Assembly (NCBI GenBank): GCA_902593445.1
Contig: CACJIJ010000003.1
Coordinates: 1 to 59,861 of the forward strand
DNA length: 59,861 nt
Source: an uncultured Pelagibacteraceae bacterium
GTDB taxonomy: Bacteria; Pseudomonadota; Alphaproteobacteria; Pelagibacterales; Pelagibacteraceae
Reading direction: 5' to 3'
Positions 1 to 8,350 of this stretch are shown piece after piece. The notes under the pieces are model-generated. The model was not told where the DNA came from and did not search any database. It saw only the letters and a program-made list of their open reading frames with translations. Each line of letters starts with the position of its first letter. Positions within the stretch are counted from its first letter, which is position 1. The position numbers were made by a program, and so were the translations under genes.

Positions 1-798
1 CTATTTGGAACTAATTGGAGTCCTCAAAGAGCTTTTGTGAGAGATGCCTCTTCAATTACAGATGCGGAGTTTGAAGAATTAAAGGACGCCTTTGGATTTA
101 TTCCCTTAATTGCTGGAACAACTTTTATTGCTTTTATTGCAATGTTAGTTGCTGTTCCAATTGGACTTTTTTCAGGAATATATATGGCTGAATACGCCTC
201 ATTAAAAATAAGAAGGATTTCAAAACCAATAATCGAAATTCTAGCAGGCATCCCAACAGTTGTTTATGGTTTTTTTGCAGCTTTAACAGTTGGACCCTTT
301 TTTAGACAGATCGGTGAAAATTTTGGTTTAACTGTTTCATCAGAAAGTGCTTTAGCAGCAGGATTGATAATGGGTATAATGATTATCCCTTATGTCTCGT
401 CTTTATCAGATGATGTGATTAATTCTGTTCCTCAGTCACTTAGAGACGGTTCATATGCAATTGGTGCTACAAAATCTGAAACAATTAAAAAAGTAGTTAT
501 ACCTGCGGCTTTACCTGGAATAATAGGTTCTATTCTGTTAGCTGTATCAAGAGCAATAGGTGAAACTATGATAGTTGTAATGGCCGCTGGTTTAGCTGCT
601 AACCTTACTATAAATCCACTTGAATCAACTACAACCATCACAACTCAAATAGTTATGATATTGGTAGGTGACCAGGAGTTTGATAGTCCAAAAACACAAT
701 CCGCTTTTGCGCTTGGATTAACACTATTTATAGCAACTTTAATATTAAACTACATTGCACAAAGGGCTGTTAAAAAATATCGAGAAAAGTATGACTAA
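1..798 (+). CDS. pstC: Phosphate ABC transporter permease PstC (5' partial)
   Basis: Inner-membrane permease subunit of the high-affinity phosphate importer PstSCAB. The reading frame is open from base 1 (LFGTNWSPQ...), so the gene begins before the window; the track's start at 37 is only an internal GTG. The visible part has several hydrophobic membrane segments and the cytoplasmic coupling (EAA-type) loop GSYAIGATKSETIKKVVIP, which docks on the PstB ATPase. Its 3' end overlaps pstA by 8 bp, the usual pst operon arrangement. The PstS binding protein and the PhoR kinase are not in the window and may lie upstream. The family call is secure; the N-terminus cannot be seen. Confidence 0.96.
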   Translation, partial: LFGTNWSPQRAFVRDASSITDAEFEELKDAFGFIPLIAGTTFIAFIAMLVAVPIGLFSGIYMAEYASLKIRRISKPIIEILAGIPTVVYGFFAALTVGPFFRQIGENFGLTVSSESALAAGLIMGIMIIPYVSSLSDDVINSVPQSLRDGSYAIGATKSETIKKVVIPAALPGIIGSILLAVSRAIGETMIVVMAAGLAANLTINPLESTTTITTQIVMILVGDQEFDSPKTQSAFALGLTLFIATLILNYIAQRAVKKYREKYD

Positions 799-2053
799 AG
801 AACAAAGATTAAAAAAAAGGCACAACGCTGAAAAAAGATTTAGATTTTATGGTCTAGCATCAATATTTTTTGCTTTATTATTTGTCTTGATACTAGTGCA
901 TAATATTTTTTCTAAAGGTAGTTCTGCGTTTATGAAAACTGCAATAAAAGTTGAGGTTTACTTTGATAAAGATCTTCTTGATTTAGAACCTGGAGCCTCT
1001 GAAGAAGAAATTTTAGAGGCTGATTTTTTTGATATTACTATAGAAAGTTTACTAAAAGTATATCCAGCAAAAAATTTGGAAGAAGAAGATGCACTTATTG
1101 AGCTTTTTACAACAGATGCTGAAATAGAAATTAAAAAAGCATTTTTAAACAACAAAAATTTAATTGATAAAAAAATCAATTTAGAAATCACTGCTTCTGA
1201 TGATATTGATCAATTACATAAGGGAAATTATCCAAGAGATATACCCGAAGATAGACGAAGAATTTCTAATTTTCAGCTAGAAATTTATGATGCGTTAGTA
1301 GAAAATAAAACAATCACAAAAAACTTTAATAATTACTTTTTCAAAAATGGAGATTCAAGAGATCCAGAAATAGCTGGTATTGGGGGTGCTCTTGTAGGTT
1401 CATTTTACAGTATTTTAATTTGTTTGTTGTTGGCATTTCCAGTTGCAGTATTAGCCTCGATTTACTTAGAGGAATTTGCACCAAAAAATAAAATCACTGA
1501 TTTTATAGAAATAAATATAAATAACTTAGCTGCTGTACCTTCAATTGTTTATGGTTTATTAGCTCTTCAAATACTTTTAGCTACAATTCAATTACCAAGA
1601 TCCACACCTTTAGTAGCAGGTATTACTTTAGCGCTTATGACCCTGCCTAGAATAATTATTCCTTGTAGAGCTTCTTTGAAGGCAGTACCACCATCAATAA
1701 GAGAAGGTGCGTTAGCAGTAGGTGCATCAAAATTTCAATCTGTTTTTCATCATGTAGTTCCATTAGCATTACCTGGCACTTTGTCAGGTACTATTATTGG
1801 ATTAGCACAAGCATTAGGAGAAACAGCTCCATTAATTTTGATAGGGATGGTAGCTTTTGTTGTTGATATTCCATCAACACCAATTGATCCTTCTTCTTCT
1901 TTACCTGTCCAAGTATATTTGTGGTCTGAGTCCGCTGAGAGAGGATTTGTTGAGAAAACATCAGCAACAATTATGATGTTATTAAGTTTTTTAATTGTAA
2001 TGAATTTTTTAGCAGTATACTTAAGACAAAAATTTGAGAAAAGATGGAACTAA
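791..2053 (+). CDS. pstA: Phosphate ABC transporter permease PstA
   Basis: Second membrane permease of the phosphate importer. I chose ATG 791 ([15 protein letters not shown]) over the track's 755 because 755 lies well inside pstC and its extra residues look unrelated. The protein is 420 aa, about 120 longer than the classical enterobacterial PstA. One early membrane helix (about residues 18-40) is followed by a charged, probably periplasmic segment to about residue 190, as in the long alphaproteobacterial PstA forms with a DUF3333-type region. The permease core follows, with the coupling loop [20 protein letters not shown]. The stop overlaps the pstB start, so translation is probably coupled. 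Confidence 0.95.
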   Translation: MTKEQRLKKRHNAEKRFRFYGLASIFFALLFVLILVHNIFSKGSSAFMKTAIKVEVYFDKDLLDLEPGASEEEILEADFFDITIESLLKVYPAKNLEEEDALIELFTTDAEIEIKKAFLNNKNLIDKKINLEITASDDIDQLHKGNYPRDIPEDRRRISNFQLEIYDALVENKTITKNFNNYFFKNGDSRDPEIAGIGGALVGSFYSILICLLLAFPVAVLASIYLEEFAPKNKITDFIEININNLAAVPSIVYGLLALQILLATIQLPRSTPLVAGITLALMTLPRIIIPCRASLKAVPPSIREGALAVGASKFQSVFHHVVPLALPGTLSGTIIGLAQALGETAPLILIGMVAFVVDIPSTPIDPSSSLPVQVYLWSESAERGFVEKTSATIMMLLSFLIVMNFLAVYLRQKFEKRWN

Positions 2054-2814
2054 TGGAAAACGTAAAAATAAAATCAAAAAATTTAAATGTCTACTATGGT
2101 GAAAAACAAGCTTTATTTGACGTAAATTTGGATTTAAACGAAAAAGAAGTCACAGCTTTAATTGGTCCATCTGGATGTGGGAAATCTACTTTCATCAGAT
2201 GTATTAACCGGATGAACGATGTAATCGATATTTGCAAAGTCTCTGGAAACATTGAAATAGATGGTGTTGAAATCAATGACAAAAATTTAGATGTGGTATC
2301 TTTAAGAGAAAGGGTAGGAATGGTTTTTCAAAAACCAAACCCATTCCCAAAAAGTATATATGATAATATTTCTTATGGTCCAAAAATTCATGGAAAAGGT
2401 GAAACTAAAAGTGAATTAGATGAAATTGTGGAAAATAGTTTAAAGAAAGCTGCATTGTGGGAAGAAGTTAAAGATAGACTTGATGAACCAGGTACAGGTC
2501 TATCAGGTGGTCAACAGCAACGTCTTTGTATTGCAAGAGCAATTTCTGTAAATCCTGAGGTTATATTGATGGATGAACCTTGTTCAGCTTTAGACCCGAT
2601 AGCAACAGCAAAAATTGAGGAATTAATAGATGAGCTTAAAAAAACCTATACTATAGTAATTGTAACTCATTCAATGGCACAGGCAGTTAGAGTTTCACAG
2701 AAAACAGGGTTTTTTCATCTTGGTAAACTAATTGAAGTAGGCAAAACAGAGAAAATTTTTAAAAATCCTGACAATAAAATGACACAAGACTATATTACAG
2801 GTAGATTTGGATAA
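2044..2814 (+). CDS. pstB: Phosphate ABC transporter ATP-binding protein PstB
   Basis: ATPase that powers phosphate import through PstC/PstA. The Walker A motif GPSGCGKST (near residue 40), signature LSGGQQQR (near 155) and Walker B VILMDEP (near 175) are all intact, followed by the switch histidine in VTHSM. The length of 256 aa is normal. Two starts are possible: ATG 2044 inside the pstA end, or ATG 2053 formed by the TAATG overlap with the pstA stop. The 2053 start would give MENVKIKS and is equally plausible. It is followed after 3 bp by phoU. Confidence 0.97.
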   Translation: MELMENVKIKSKNLNVYYGEKQALFDVNLDLNEKEVTALIGPSGCGKSTFIRCINRMNDVIDICKVSGNIEIDGVEINDKNLDVVSLRERVGMVFQKPNPFPKSIYDNISYGPKIHGKGETKSELDEIVENSLKKAALWEEVKDRLDEPGTGLSGGQQQRLCIARAISVNPEVILMDEPCSALDPIATAKIEELIDELKKTYTIVIVTHSMAQAVRVSQKTGFFHLGKLIEVGKTEKIFKNPDNKMTQDYITGRFG

Positions 2815-2817
2815 ATT

Positions 2818-3510
2818 ATGAGCAACGAGCATACAGTAAAATCTTATGAAGAAGAATTAAGATATTTAATAGACTCTGTAATAAAAATGGGAAGTTTAAC
2901 AGAGTCTCAATTAGTTGACTCTATGGATGCAATTATCAAAGTAGATAAAGACTCGATTGATAAAATTATTAAGAGCGATGATGAAATTAATAAGTTTAGA
3001 TCTAAGATTGATACTCAAATAATGACTTTGTTAGTAAAGCGAGCGCCAATGGCAATAGATTTAAGAGAAACAATCAGTTCATTGAAAATTTCTCAAGATT
3101 TAGAAAGGATTGGTGATTTATCTAAAAGTAACGCAAAAAAAGTTAAGCCTCTTCCATTAGATTTGCCAGAGGAACTTTTAGGAAATTTAAAAAGACTAGG
3201 AGAATTAGTAATTAAACAATTAAATGACGTACTAGATAGTTACGTTAACAAAAACTATGATAAAGCAAAAGAAGTATGGGAAAAAGACGAACAAGTAGAC
3301 GATCTTACTTATATAGCCATGGAAAGTGTAATTGATTTTCTTTCAAAAGATAAAAAAAATTTAGATTTTTCTACTCATTTAATTTTTGCTACAAAAAATC
3401 TAGAAAGAGCCGGTGATCATATAACTAATATTGCTGAGTCAATATGTTTTTTAATTAAAGGCGAGTATCTAAAAGGAAGTAGACCTAAAGGAAAAGTTAT
3501 TGAAAAATAA
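2818..3510 (+). CDS. phoU: Phosphate signalling regulator PhoU
   Basis: Cytoplasmic helical protein that links the Pst transporter to the PhoR/PhoB two-component system and restrains Pho signalling when phosphate is plentiful. The 230 aa contain two PhoU repeats, each with its metal-binding E/D motif: DLERIGDLSKSN near residue 95 and NLERAGDHITNIAES near residue 195. The gene sits 3 bp behind pstB and 2 bp before phoB, so it belongs to the same operon. Confidence 0.95.
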   Translation: MSNEHTVKSYEEELRYLIDSVIKMGSLTESQLVDSMDAIIKVDKDSIDKIIKSDDEINKFRSKIDTQIMTLLVKRAPMAIDLRETISSLKISQDLERIGDLSKSNAKKVKPLPLDLPEELLGNLKRLGELVIKQLNDVLDSYVNKNYDKAKEVWEKDEQVDDLTYIAMESVIDFLSKDKKNLDFSTHLIFATKNLERAGDHITNIAESICFLIKGEYLKGSRPKGKVIEK

Positions 3511-3512
3511 AA

Positions 3513-4193
3513 ATGAATGGTAAAATATTTATTATTGAGGACGAACCTTCAATAATTCAATTAGTTCAACATAATCTTGAAAAAAACGGTTTTATAGTTT
3601 CATCATCAGTAAATGGAAATGATGGTTTAAAAGAATTGAAAAAGTTTCAACCAGACTTGCTTTTATTAGATTGGATGCTGCCCGATCTTTCAGGAGTTGA
3701 AATTTGCAAAAATATTAGAAAAGACACTAGTTACAATAATTTACCTGTGATTATGTTAACGGCTAAAGGTGAAGAAGAGGATAAAATAAAAGGTTTAGAT
3801 AGCGGCGTAGATGATTATTTAACTAAACCTTTTAGTTTCAATGAACTTATGGCAAGAATTAAAGCAGTTCTAAGAAGATCTAACCCTAATACGGTATCTG
3901 ATAATTTAGAGTTTGAAGATATAGTCTTAGATAGGATTGAAAAAAGAGTTTATAGAGATAAAAAAGAGATAAAACTTGGACCTACCGAATTTAGGTTATT
4001 AGAATTTTTTTTAGTAAATCCCAAAAGAGTTTATTCACGAGACCAAATTTTAGAAACTGTTTGGCCTAACAATATAAATGTCGAAAGTAGAACTATTGAT
4101 GTTCATATCAGAAGATTAAGAAAATCAATTAATATTCAAAATAAAAAAGAATTTATTAGAACTGTAAGATCCTCTGGTTATTCTTTTATTTAA
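3513..4193 (+). CDS. phoB: Phosphate regulon response regulator PhoB
   Basis: OmpR-type response regulator that activates phosphate starvation genes. The receiver domain (about 1-120) has the acidic pocket EDEP, the phospho-acceptor Asp53 in LLDWMLPD and the conserved lysine in LTAKGEE. The C-terminal winged helix (about 130-226) has the typical RVYSRDQILETVWP and TIDVHIRRLRKSI motifs. It is last in pstCAB-phoU-phoB, an order in which the regulator is made with the transporter that signals to it. The cognate kinase PhoR is not in the window. It converges on the next gene with an 8 bp gap. Confidence 0.95.
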   Translation: MNGKIFIIEDEPSIIQLVQHNLEKNGFIVSSSVNGNDGLKELKKFQPDLLLLDWMLPDLSGVEICKNIRKDTSYNNLPVIMLTAKGEEEDKIKGLDSGVDDYLTKPFSFNELMARIKAVLRRSNPNTVSDNLEFEDIVLDRIEKRVYRDKKEIKLGPTEFRLLEFFLVNPKRVYSRDQILETVWPNNINVESRTIDVHIRRLRKSINIQNKKEFIRTVRSSGYSFI

Positions 4194-4201
4194 AATTTAA
4201 T

Positions 4202-5083
4202 CTAATTTTTTTGTAGTTCATAGATAGAAACGTAGTGTTTCTTCTTAGGCAGTGGGATTATGGTTGGAACTTTAGTTAATCTTGGTTTTATCGATTTATT
4301 TCCTACAATAATATTTTTGTCATAATTTTCCAAATCAACCTCAGGATGAGGGTTTCCATCATTAATTAGAGGCCATGCATCACAAGCTCTATAACCAAAT
4401 AAAATTAAGGGTCTCGAGTTATTCATTTGATTGTGTCCAGAACCATGAACTGATCTACAATGAAAAAATACTACTGTTCCTGCTGTCCCAGTTATAGAAA
4501 CACTATCTTTGGTTCCTATTTTATTTTTCTTAGTGTCTATTTTTCCAACAAAATAATTTTCTTTGTTGTGGTGGCTGTACAATTTCTTTTTGTGTGAATT
4601 CTTTATTATTTTAAGTGGCCCATTTTTTTCATCGCAATCATCTAAATATATACCAACTGTGATCAAATCATCATTGGTATGTGGGTAAAAAGCCCAATCT
4701 TGGTGCCATCCAATTTCACTTCCTTTTTTCTTATTTGGTAGTTTAAAATTTAATTTACCTAGATGAAATCTAACTGTTCCACCTAACAATTTTTTAGCTA
4801 TGGATATAATCCTTTTATCTCTAGATAATTCATAGAAAACTTTATGTCTGTTCTGAGGATTATTTAGTCTTAAAATTTCTTTATTTTTTGAAGAACCTGA
4901 ATTGTATACAAAATGGTAGTTATCATAGGACTGAGTTCCATTTGTACCATTACCTTTTTTTCTTTTTTTTTCTTTAGAAATTACTTCATTAACAATTTTA
5001 TTTATTTTATTTATCTTTGATTGAGAAATTAGATTTTCTTTAACTAGAAAGCCATTTTTTTTAAATAAATTTAAATCATTCAT
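4202..5083 (-). CDS. PhyH-family Fe(II)/2-oxoglutarate dioxygenase
   Basis: Probable non-heme iron, 2-oxoglutarate dependent oxygenase of the phytanoyl-CoA dioxygenase (PhyH) family. The facial triad can be read as His127 and Asp129 in GWHQDWAFYPH plus His213 in SVHGSGHN, with Arg224 (NNSRPLILFG) as the likely 2-oxoglutarate anchor. The 293 aa length fits the family. It has no close functional neighbours: the Pho operon converges on it and znuA lies upstream in the same direction. The substrate is unknown; members of this family hydroxylate lipids, compatible solutes or phosphonates. The Pho-side location makes phosphonate oxidation imaginable, but nothing in the sequence proves it. Confidence 0.82.
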   Translation of the reverse strand: MNDLNLFKKNGFLVKENLISQSKINKINKIVNEVISKEKKRKKGNGTNGTQSYDNYHFVYNSGSSKNKEILRLNNPQNRHKVFYELSRDKRIISIAKKLLGGTVRFHLGKLNFKLPNKKKGSEIGWHQDWAFYPHTNDDLITVGIYLDDCDEKNGPLKIIKNSHKKKLYSHHNKENYFVGKIDTKKNKIGTKDSVSITGTAGTVVFFHCRSVHGSGHNQMNNSRPLILFGYRACDAWPLINDGNPHPEVDLENYDKNIIVGNKSIKPRLTKVPTIIPLPKKKHYVSIYELQKN

Positions 5084-5168
5084 AAAGTCAGATTATGAAA
5101 GAAAATAAATCTTCTTTAAAATAAATACAATGTTTTTTGTGAGATTAAATAACAGTAATAATTATTTG

Positions 5169-5202
5169 TTAATCCGAGAATTTAAAAAAATTCCCGGATT
5201 AA
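5169..5202 (-). terminator. Hairpin terminator candidate downstream of znuA
   Basis: A 15 bp inverted repeat, TTAATCCGAGAATTT / AAATTCCCGGATTAA, with a 4-base loop lies just past the znuA stop. The single A-C mismatch on the plus strand becomes a permitted U-G wobble in the minus-strand RNA, so the hairpin is perfect only for transcripts coming out of znuA. The downstream U-tract is weak, so it may be an RNA-stabilising 3' end rather than a strict intrinsic terminator. Confidence 0.6.
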
Positions 5203-5215
5203 ACCTAATTTTAAA

Positions 5216-6304
5216 TTAACAACCTTTGAAAGATGCAGACATATTTCTAATTAAATTGAAATATAAGTCTTTTCCTGGGTCTAATGTTGCTCCTAATGGG
5301 TCAACTACTCCAGTTTTAATATTCATATCTTTTGCGACAGCTTTAATAATATCAGGGTTAAATTGAGGCTCTGAGAACACACAAGCAACTTTATCGTGCT
5401 CAATTATCTCTCTGATTTCTGCTAATTGTTCTGCACCAGGCATCACATCTGTGTTAACAGTAAAAGCACCTAATATATTTACATTAAATCTTTTCTCAAA
5501 ATATTGATAAGCATCATGGAATACAATTGAAGCAACACTGCTACTTAAATCAGTCATTACATCAATTGTAAGTTTATCAATTTCTTGTAAAGCTTTAGCT
5601 AAATTACTTTTGTATTTAGCTTCATTTTTTGGATCATTTTCAATTAAATGTTCTGCCATTTCATTTAACATAGCTTTTGCATTAATTGGGTCCAACCAAA
5701 TGTGTGGATCAAATTCACCATGCGCATGTCCATCATGATCGTCATGTCCGTGGTCGTCATGATCATCTTCTTTTTTACCATGATCGTCATGATCGTGGTC
5801 ATCTTCTTTTTTCCCATGATCATCATGGTCGTGATCATCTTCCTTTTTACCGTGGTCATCATGTCCATGGTCGTCATGATCATCCTCTTTTTTACCGTGA
5901 TCGTCATGTCCGTGATCATCATGATCATGTTCGTCAAAAATATTTCTTTCTCTAAATTTTAATACTTGCAATCCTTTAGTCTCCATTAATTCAATTTTTT
6001 CTGCTTTCTTAGCAATTGAACTCAATGGTTTTTCTAAAAAACTCTCTAAATCTTCACCAACCCAGAATATTAGGTCAGCATTTTGAAGCATTTTTGCATG
6101 AGAAGGTTTCATTGCAAATCCGTGTGGAGATGCATATCCATCAACTATTAAATCAGGTTTAGCAATACCATCCATTAAGTAACTAGCTAATGAATGAATT
6201 GGTTTAATAGAAGCAACTACTTTTATTTCAGCATTTGCTGGTGTAAAGAATGTTAGAATTGATAATATTGAGAATATAAGTGGTATTTTTTTAATATTTT
6301 TCAT
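5216..6304 (-). CDS. znuA: Zinc ABC transporter substrate-binding protein ZnuA with His-rich repeat
   Basis: Periplasmic zinc-capture protein of the ZnuABC importer. An N-terminal signal peptide ends near residue 25 (TPANA|EI). Metal ligands visible are His61 (ASPHGFAMKPSH), His201 (DPHIWLDP) and His262 (VFHDAYQYF), with an acidic partner near the C-terminus (VDPLGATLDPG). Between the first and second ligands, residues 125-196 form an extraordinary His/Asp loop made of repeated GKKEDDH(DDHG)H-type units. Such loops in ZnuA help gather zinc, but this one is long at about 72 residues. Divergent to znuCB-zur, sharing a promoter region with two Zur-like boxes, so expression is presumably switched on by zinc shortage. 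Confidence 0.95.
   Translation of the reverse strand: MKNIKKIPLIFSILSILTFFTPANAEIKVVASIKPIHSLASYLMDGIAKPDLIVDGYASPHGFAMKPSHAKMLQNADLIFWVGEDLESFLEKPLSSIAKKAEKIELMETKGLQVLKFRERNIFDEHDHDDHGHDDHGKKEDDHDDHGHDDHGKKEDDHDHDDHGKKEDDHDHDDHGKKEDDHDDHGHDDHDGHAHGEFDPHIWLDPINAKAMLNEMAEHLIENDPKNEAKYKSNLAKALQEIDKLTIDVMTDLSSSVASIVFHDAYQYFEKRFNVNILGAFTVNTDVMPGAEQLAEIREIIEHDKVACVFSEPQFNPDIIKAVAKDMNIKTGVVDPLGATLDPGKDLYFNLIRNMSASFKGC
5717..5932 (-). repeat. In-frame tandem repeat encoding the His/Asp metal-binding loop of ZnuA
   Basis: About 216 bp of degenerate tandem repeat inside znuA. It encodes four units beginning GKKEDDH, of 15, 12, 12 and 15 residues (long form GKKEDDHDDHGHDDH, short form GKKEDDHDHDDH), flanked by further HDDHGH blocks. 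All length changes are multiples of three, so the frame is kept. The near-identical DNA copies suggest recent expansion or contraction by slippage, so the copy number may vary between strains. Open frames on the opposite strand here are artefacts of the repeat. Confidence 0.9.
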
Positions 6305-6323
6305 AATAAGTAATTTAATTGGT

Positions 6324-6356
6324 TGTTATAATATAACGTTATGTAATAATATAACA
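6324..6356. promoter_or_regulatory. Paired Zur boxes in the znuA / znuCB-zur divergent promoter
   Basis: Two similar near-palindromes, TGTTATAATATAACG (6324-6338) and TGTAATAATATAACA (6342-6356), lie head to tail 18 bp apart in the 71 bp between the divergent znuA and znuC starts. They match the general form of the Zur operator (TGTTATA-N-TATAACA). They overlap TATAAT-like -10 sequences, so zinc-loaded Zur bound here would block both promoters. The regulator itself is encoded at the end of the plus-strand operon. Confidence 0.82.
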
Positions 6357-6375
6357 TTTATAAGTCAAGCAATAT

Positions 6376-7122
6376 ATGAGCTCAGAAAATAGTACATTAG
6401 TAAAATTAAATAACGCTGGTTTTAAACAAAATGATAAATGGCTAGTGGAAGGTGTTTCATTAACTGTTAAAAAAGGAAAAATTGTTACACTTATTGGACC
6501 TAATGGCTCAGGAAAAAGTACTACCGCAAAAATTGCATTAGGAATTTATAAAAACATAGAAGGAAGTGTTGAGAAATACACAAATAAAGTTGGATATGTT
6601 CCTCAAAAAATATCTATTGATTGGACATTACCGTTAAGAGTTTATGATTTTATGCTTCTAACAGAAAATATTAAAGATGAGGCAATTGATGAAGCACTTA
6701 CATTAACAGGTGTTATCCATCTTAAGAATAAAAATTTAGGAAATTTATCAGGTGGTGAATTTCAAAGAGTTTTAATCGCAAGAGCAATTTCAAAAAAACC
6801 TGAATTATTAGTTCTTGATGAACCAGTTCAAGGTGTTGATTACACTGGAGAGATTGCTTTGTATGAATTAATAAAAAGAATTTCTGATACACTTAATTGT
6901 GGAATTCTATTAATCTCACATGATCTACATACAGTCATGACTGCAACAGATCATGTCGTTTGTTTAAATGGTCATGTTTGTTGTTCAGGTACACCAATGG
7001 ATGTTGCTAAAAATAATGAATATAAAACCTTATTTGGTGAACAGGCATCTCAAATTCTTTCTGTATATGAACATAAACATGATCACGTTCATTCGGATAA
7101 AGGTGAAATAAAGAAAAACTAA
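6376..7122 (+). CDS. znuC: Zinc ABC transporter ATP-binding protein ZnuC
   Basis: ATPase of the zinc importer. It shows Walker A GPNGSGKST (near residue 41), the signature LSGGEFQR (near 130), Walker B LLVLDEP (near 152) and the switch histidine in LISHDLH. The C-terminus carries a small His-rich tail (EHKHDHVHSD), as often seen in zinc transport components. It is first in the znuC-znuB-zur operon, 1 bp before znuB, and starts 20 bp downstream of the second Zur-like box. Confidence 0.95.
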   Translation: MSSENSTLVKLNNAGFKQNDKWLVEGVSLTVKKGKIVTLIGPNGSGKSTTAKIALGIYKNIEGSVEKYTNKVGYVPQKISIDWTLPLRVYDFMLLTENIKDEAIDEALTLTGVIHLKNKNLGNLSGGEFQRVLIARAISKKPELLVLDEPVQGVDYTGEIALYELIKRISDTLNCGILLISHDLHTVMTATDHVVCLNGHVCCSGTPMDVAKNNEYKTLFGEQASQILSVYEHKHDHVHSDKGEIKKN

Positions 7123-7123
7123 T

Positions 7124-7927
7124 ATGTTTGATGATTTTTTTATAAGAGCACTAATTGCAGGTTTGGGAATAGCTTTAGTAACTGGACCTCTTGGTTGTTT
7201 TGTTGTTTGGAGAAGATTATCTTACTTTGGCGATACATTAGCTCACTCAGCTTTACTTGGTGTAACTTTGGCTTACTCTTTTGAATTAAACATTGCTCTT
7301 TCAGTATTTATTATTTCATCTCTAATTGCATTGATTTTAATTCAATTACAGAAGAAAACTAATTTACCTGGTGATGCTTTGCTTGGTCTATTGGCGCATT
7401 CTTCTTTAGCTGTTGGATTAGTAGTAATAGGTTTTTTAACATTTATTCGTTTTGATATTATGGGACTTTTATTTGGTGATATATTAGCTGTAACAACTGA
7501 TGATTTATTAGTCATCTGGACTGGTGGAGCTGTAATTTTACTAGTTCTAAAATTAATTTGGAAACCATTGTTTGCATCTACAGTTAATTATGAGTTAGCA
7601 GAAGCAGAAGGGCTAAACCCTGATAGAGCAAAAGCTATTTTTACAATTCTTATGGCCGCTGTAATAGCAATATCAATTAAAATGGTAGGTTTATTATTGA
7701 TTACAGGTATGCTTATTATTCCAGCAGCGATGGCTAGAAATATTTCTAATAGTCCACAAAAGATGGTTTTATTTTCAATAATTGGCGGATTATTATCAGT
7801 GTTGTTAGGACTATTTTCATCTTTAGAATTTAATACATCATCTGGGCCTTCAATAATCATGGCCGCTTTAGTCTTATTTATATTGTCTTTACTTAATATT
7901 AAACAATCGATTAAATTGAAAAACTGA
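7124..7927 (+). CDS. znuB: Zinc ABC transporter permease ZnuB
   Basis: Inner-membrane channel of the ZnuABC importer, ABC-3 family. The 267 aa are almost entirely hydrophobic, with about eight membrane segments. The family-typical N-terminal stretch GPLGCFVVWRRLSYFGDTLAHSALLGV and the GLLLITGMLIIPAAMAR segment are present. It follows znuC by 1 bp and is followed after 24 bp by zur. The 129 aa ORF on the opposite strand is a shadow of this gene. Confidence 0.94.
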   Translation: MFDDFFIRALIAGLGIALVTGPLGCFVVWRRLSYFGDTLAHSALLGVTLAYSFELNIALSVFIISSLIALILIQLQKKTNLPGDALLGLLAHSSLAVGLVVIGFLTFIRFDIMGLLFGDILAVTTDDLLVIWTGGAVILLVLKLIWKPLFASTVNYELAEAEGLNPDRAKAIFTILMAAVIAISIKMVGLLLITGMLIIPAAMARNISNSPQKMVLFSIIGGLLSVLLGLFSSLEFNTSSGPSIIMAALVLFILSLLNIKQSIKLKN

Positions 7928-7951
7928 TAACTAATTGATAAGAATTTAAAA

Positions 7952-8350
7952 ATGCAAAAAGAATATAATCTTTCCAAAAATCAAAAAATCATTTTTGATC
8001 TTATTGATAAATCTGGTGGGCCTATGAAGGCTTATTCAATTCTTTTTAATGTTCAAAAAAAAGGAATTAAAGCACCACTACAAGTTTACAGAGCTTTAGA
8101 TAAGTTAGTTGAAATTGGAAAAATTCATAAGATAGAAAGTAGAAATGCCTTTATTGCTTGCCAAAATTCTAGTTGTCAAATTTCAAAAGCTACCGCTTTT
8201 TCAATTTGTGAGAGTTGTGAAAATGTATCTGAAATAAGTAATTCAAAACTTTCAAAATATTTATCTAATTTTTCAGATAACTCTGGAATGAAATATAGCA
8301 AATATAATTTAGAATTTTTTGGTTTATGTAAAAAATGTAAATCAAAATAA
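7952..8350 (+). CDS. zur: Fur-family zinc uptake regulator Zur
   Basis: Zinc-sensing transcriptional repressor. The 132 aa protein has an N-terminal winged helix (about 1-80, including QVYRALDKLVEIGKIHKIES) and a C-terminal dimer/metal domain with cysteine pairs CQNSSC, CESC and CKKC that could hold structural and regulatory zinc. Its place directly behind znuCB supports Zur rather than Fur or PerR. The paired boxes upstream of znuC imply autoregulation. Its TAA overlaps the next ATG (TAATG). Confidence 0.88.
   Translation: MQKEYNLSKNQKIIFDLIDKSGGPMKAYSILFNVQKKGIKAPLQVYRALDKLVEIGKIHKIESRNAFIACQNSSCQISKATAFSICESCENVSEISNSKLSKYLSNFSDNSGMKYSKYNLEFFGLCKKCKSK

Noticed and set aside
755-790. Upstream start for pstA given in the ORF track
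   Set aside because: It would overlap pstC by 44 bp; ATG 791 gives the usual small overlap and a charged N-terminus before the first helix.
4194-5215. Pho box or phosphate-regulated promoter near the end of the pst operon
   Set aside because: I looked for CTGTCAT-type direct repeats and saw none; the pst promoter would lie before the window.
5717-5932. Possible CRISPR-like repeat array
   Set aside because: The repeats are degenerate, lack unique spacers and stay in frame within znuA.
5665-5962. ORFs of 86-90 aa in other frames over the ZnuA His repeat
   Set aside because: They arise from the repeat's periodic codons; their translations are low-complexity Met/Ile/Thr or His/Arg strings and znuA is clearly the real gene.
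7588-7977. 129 aa antisense ORF over znuB
   Set aside because: No domain features, and it mirrors the codon pattern of a well-supported permease.
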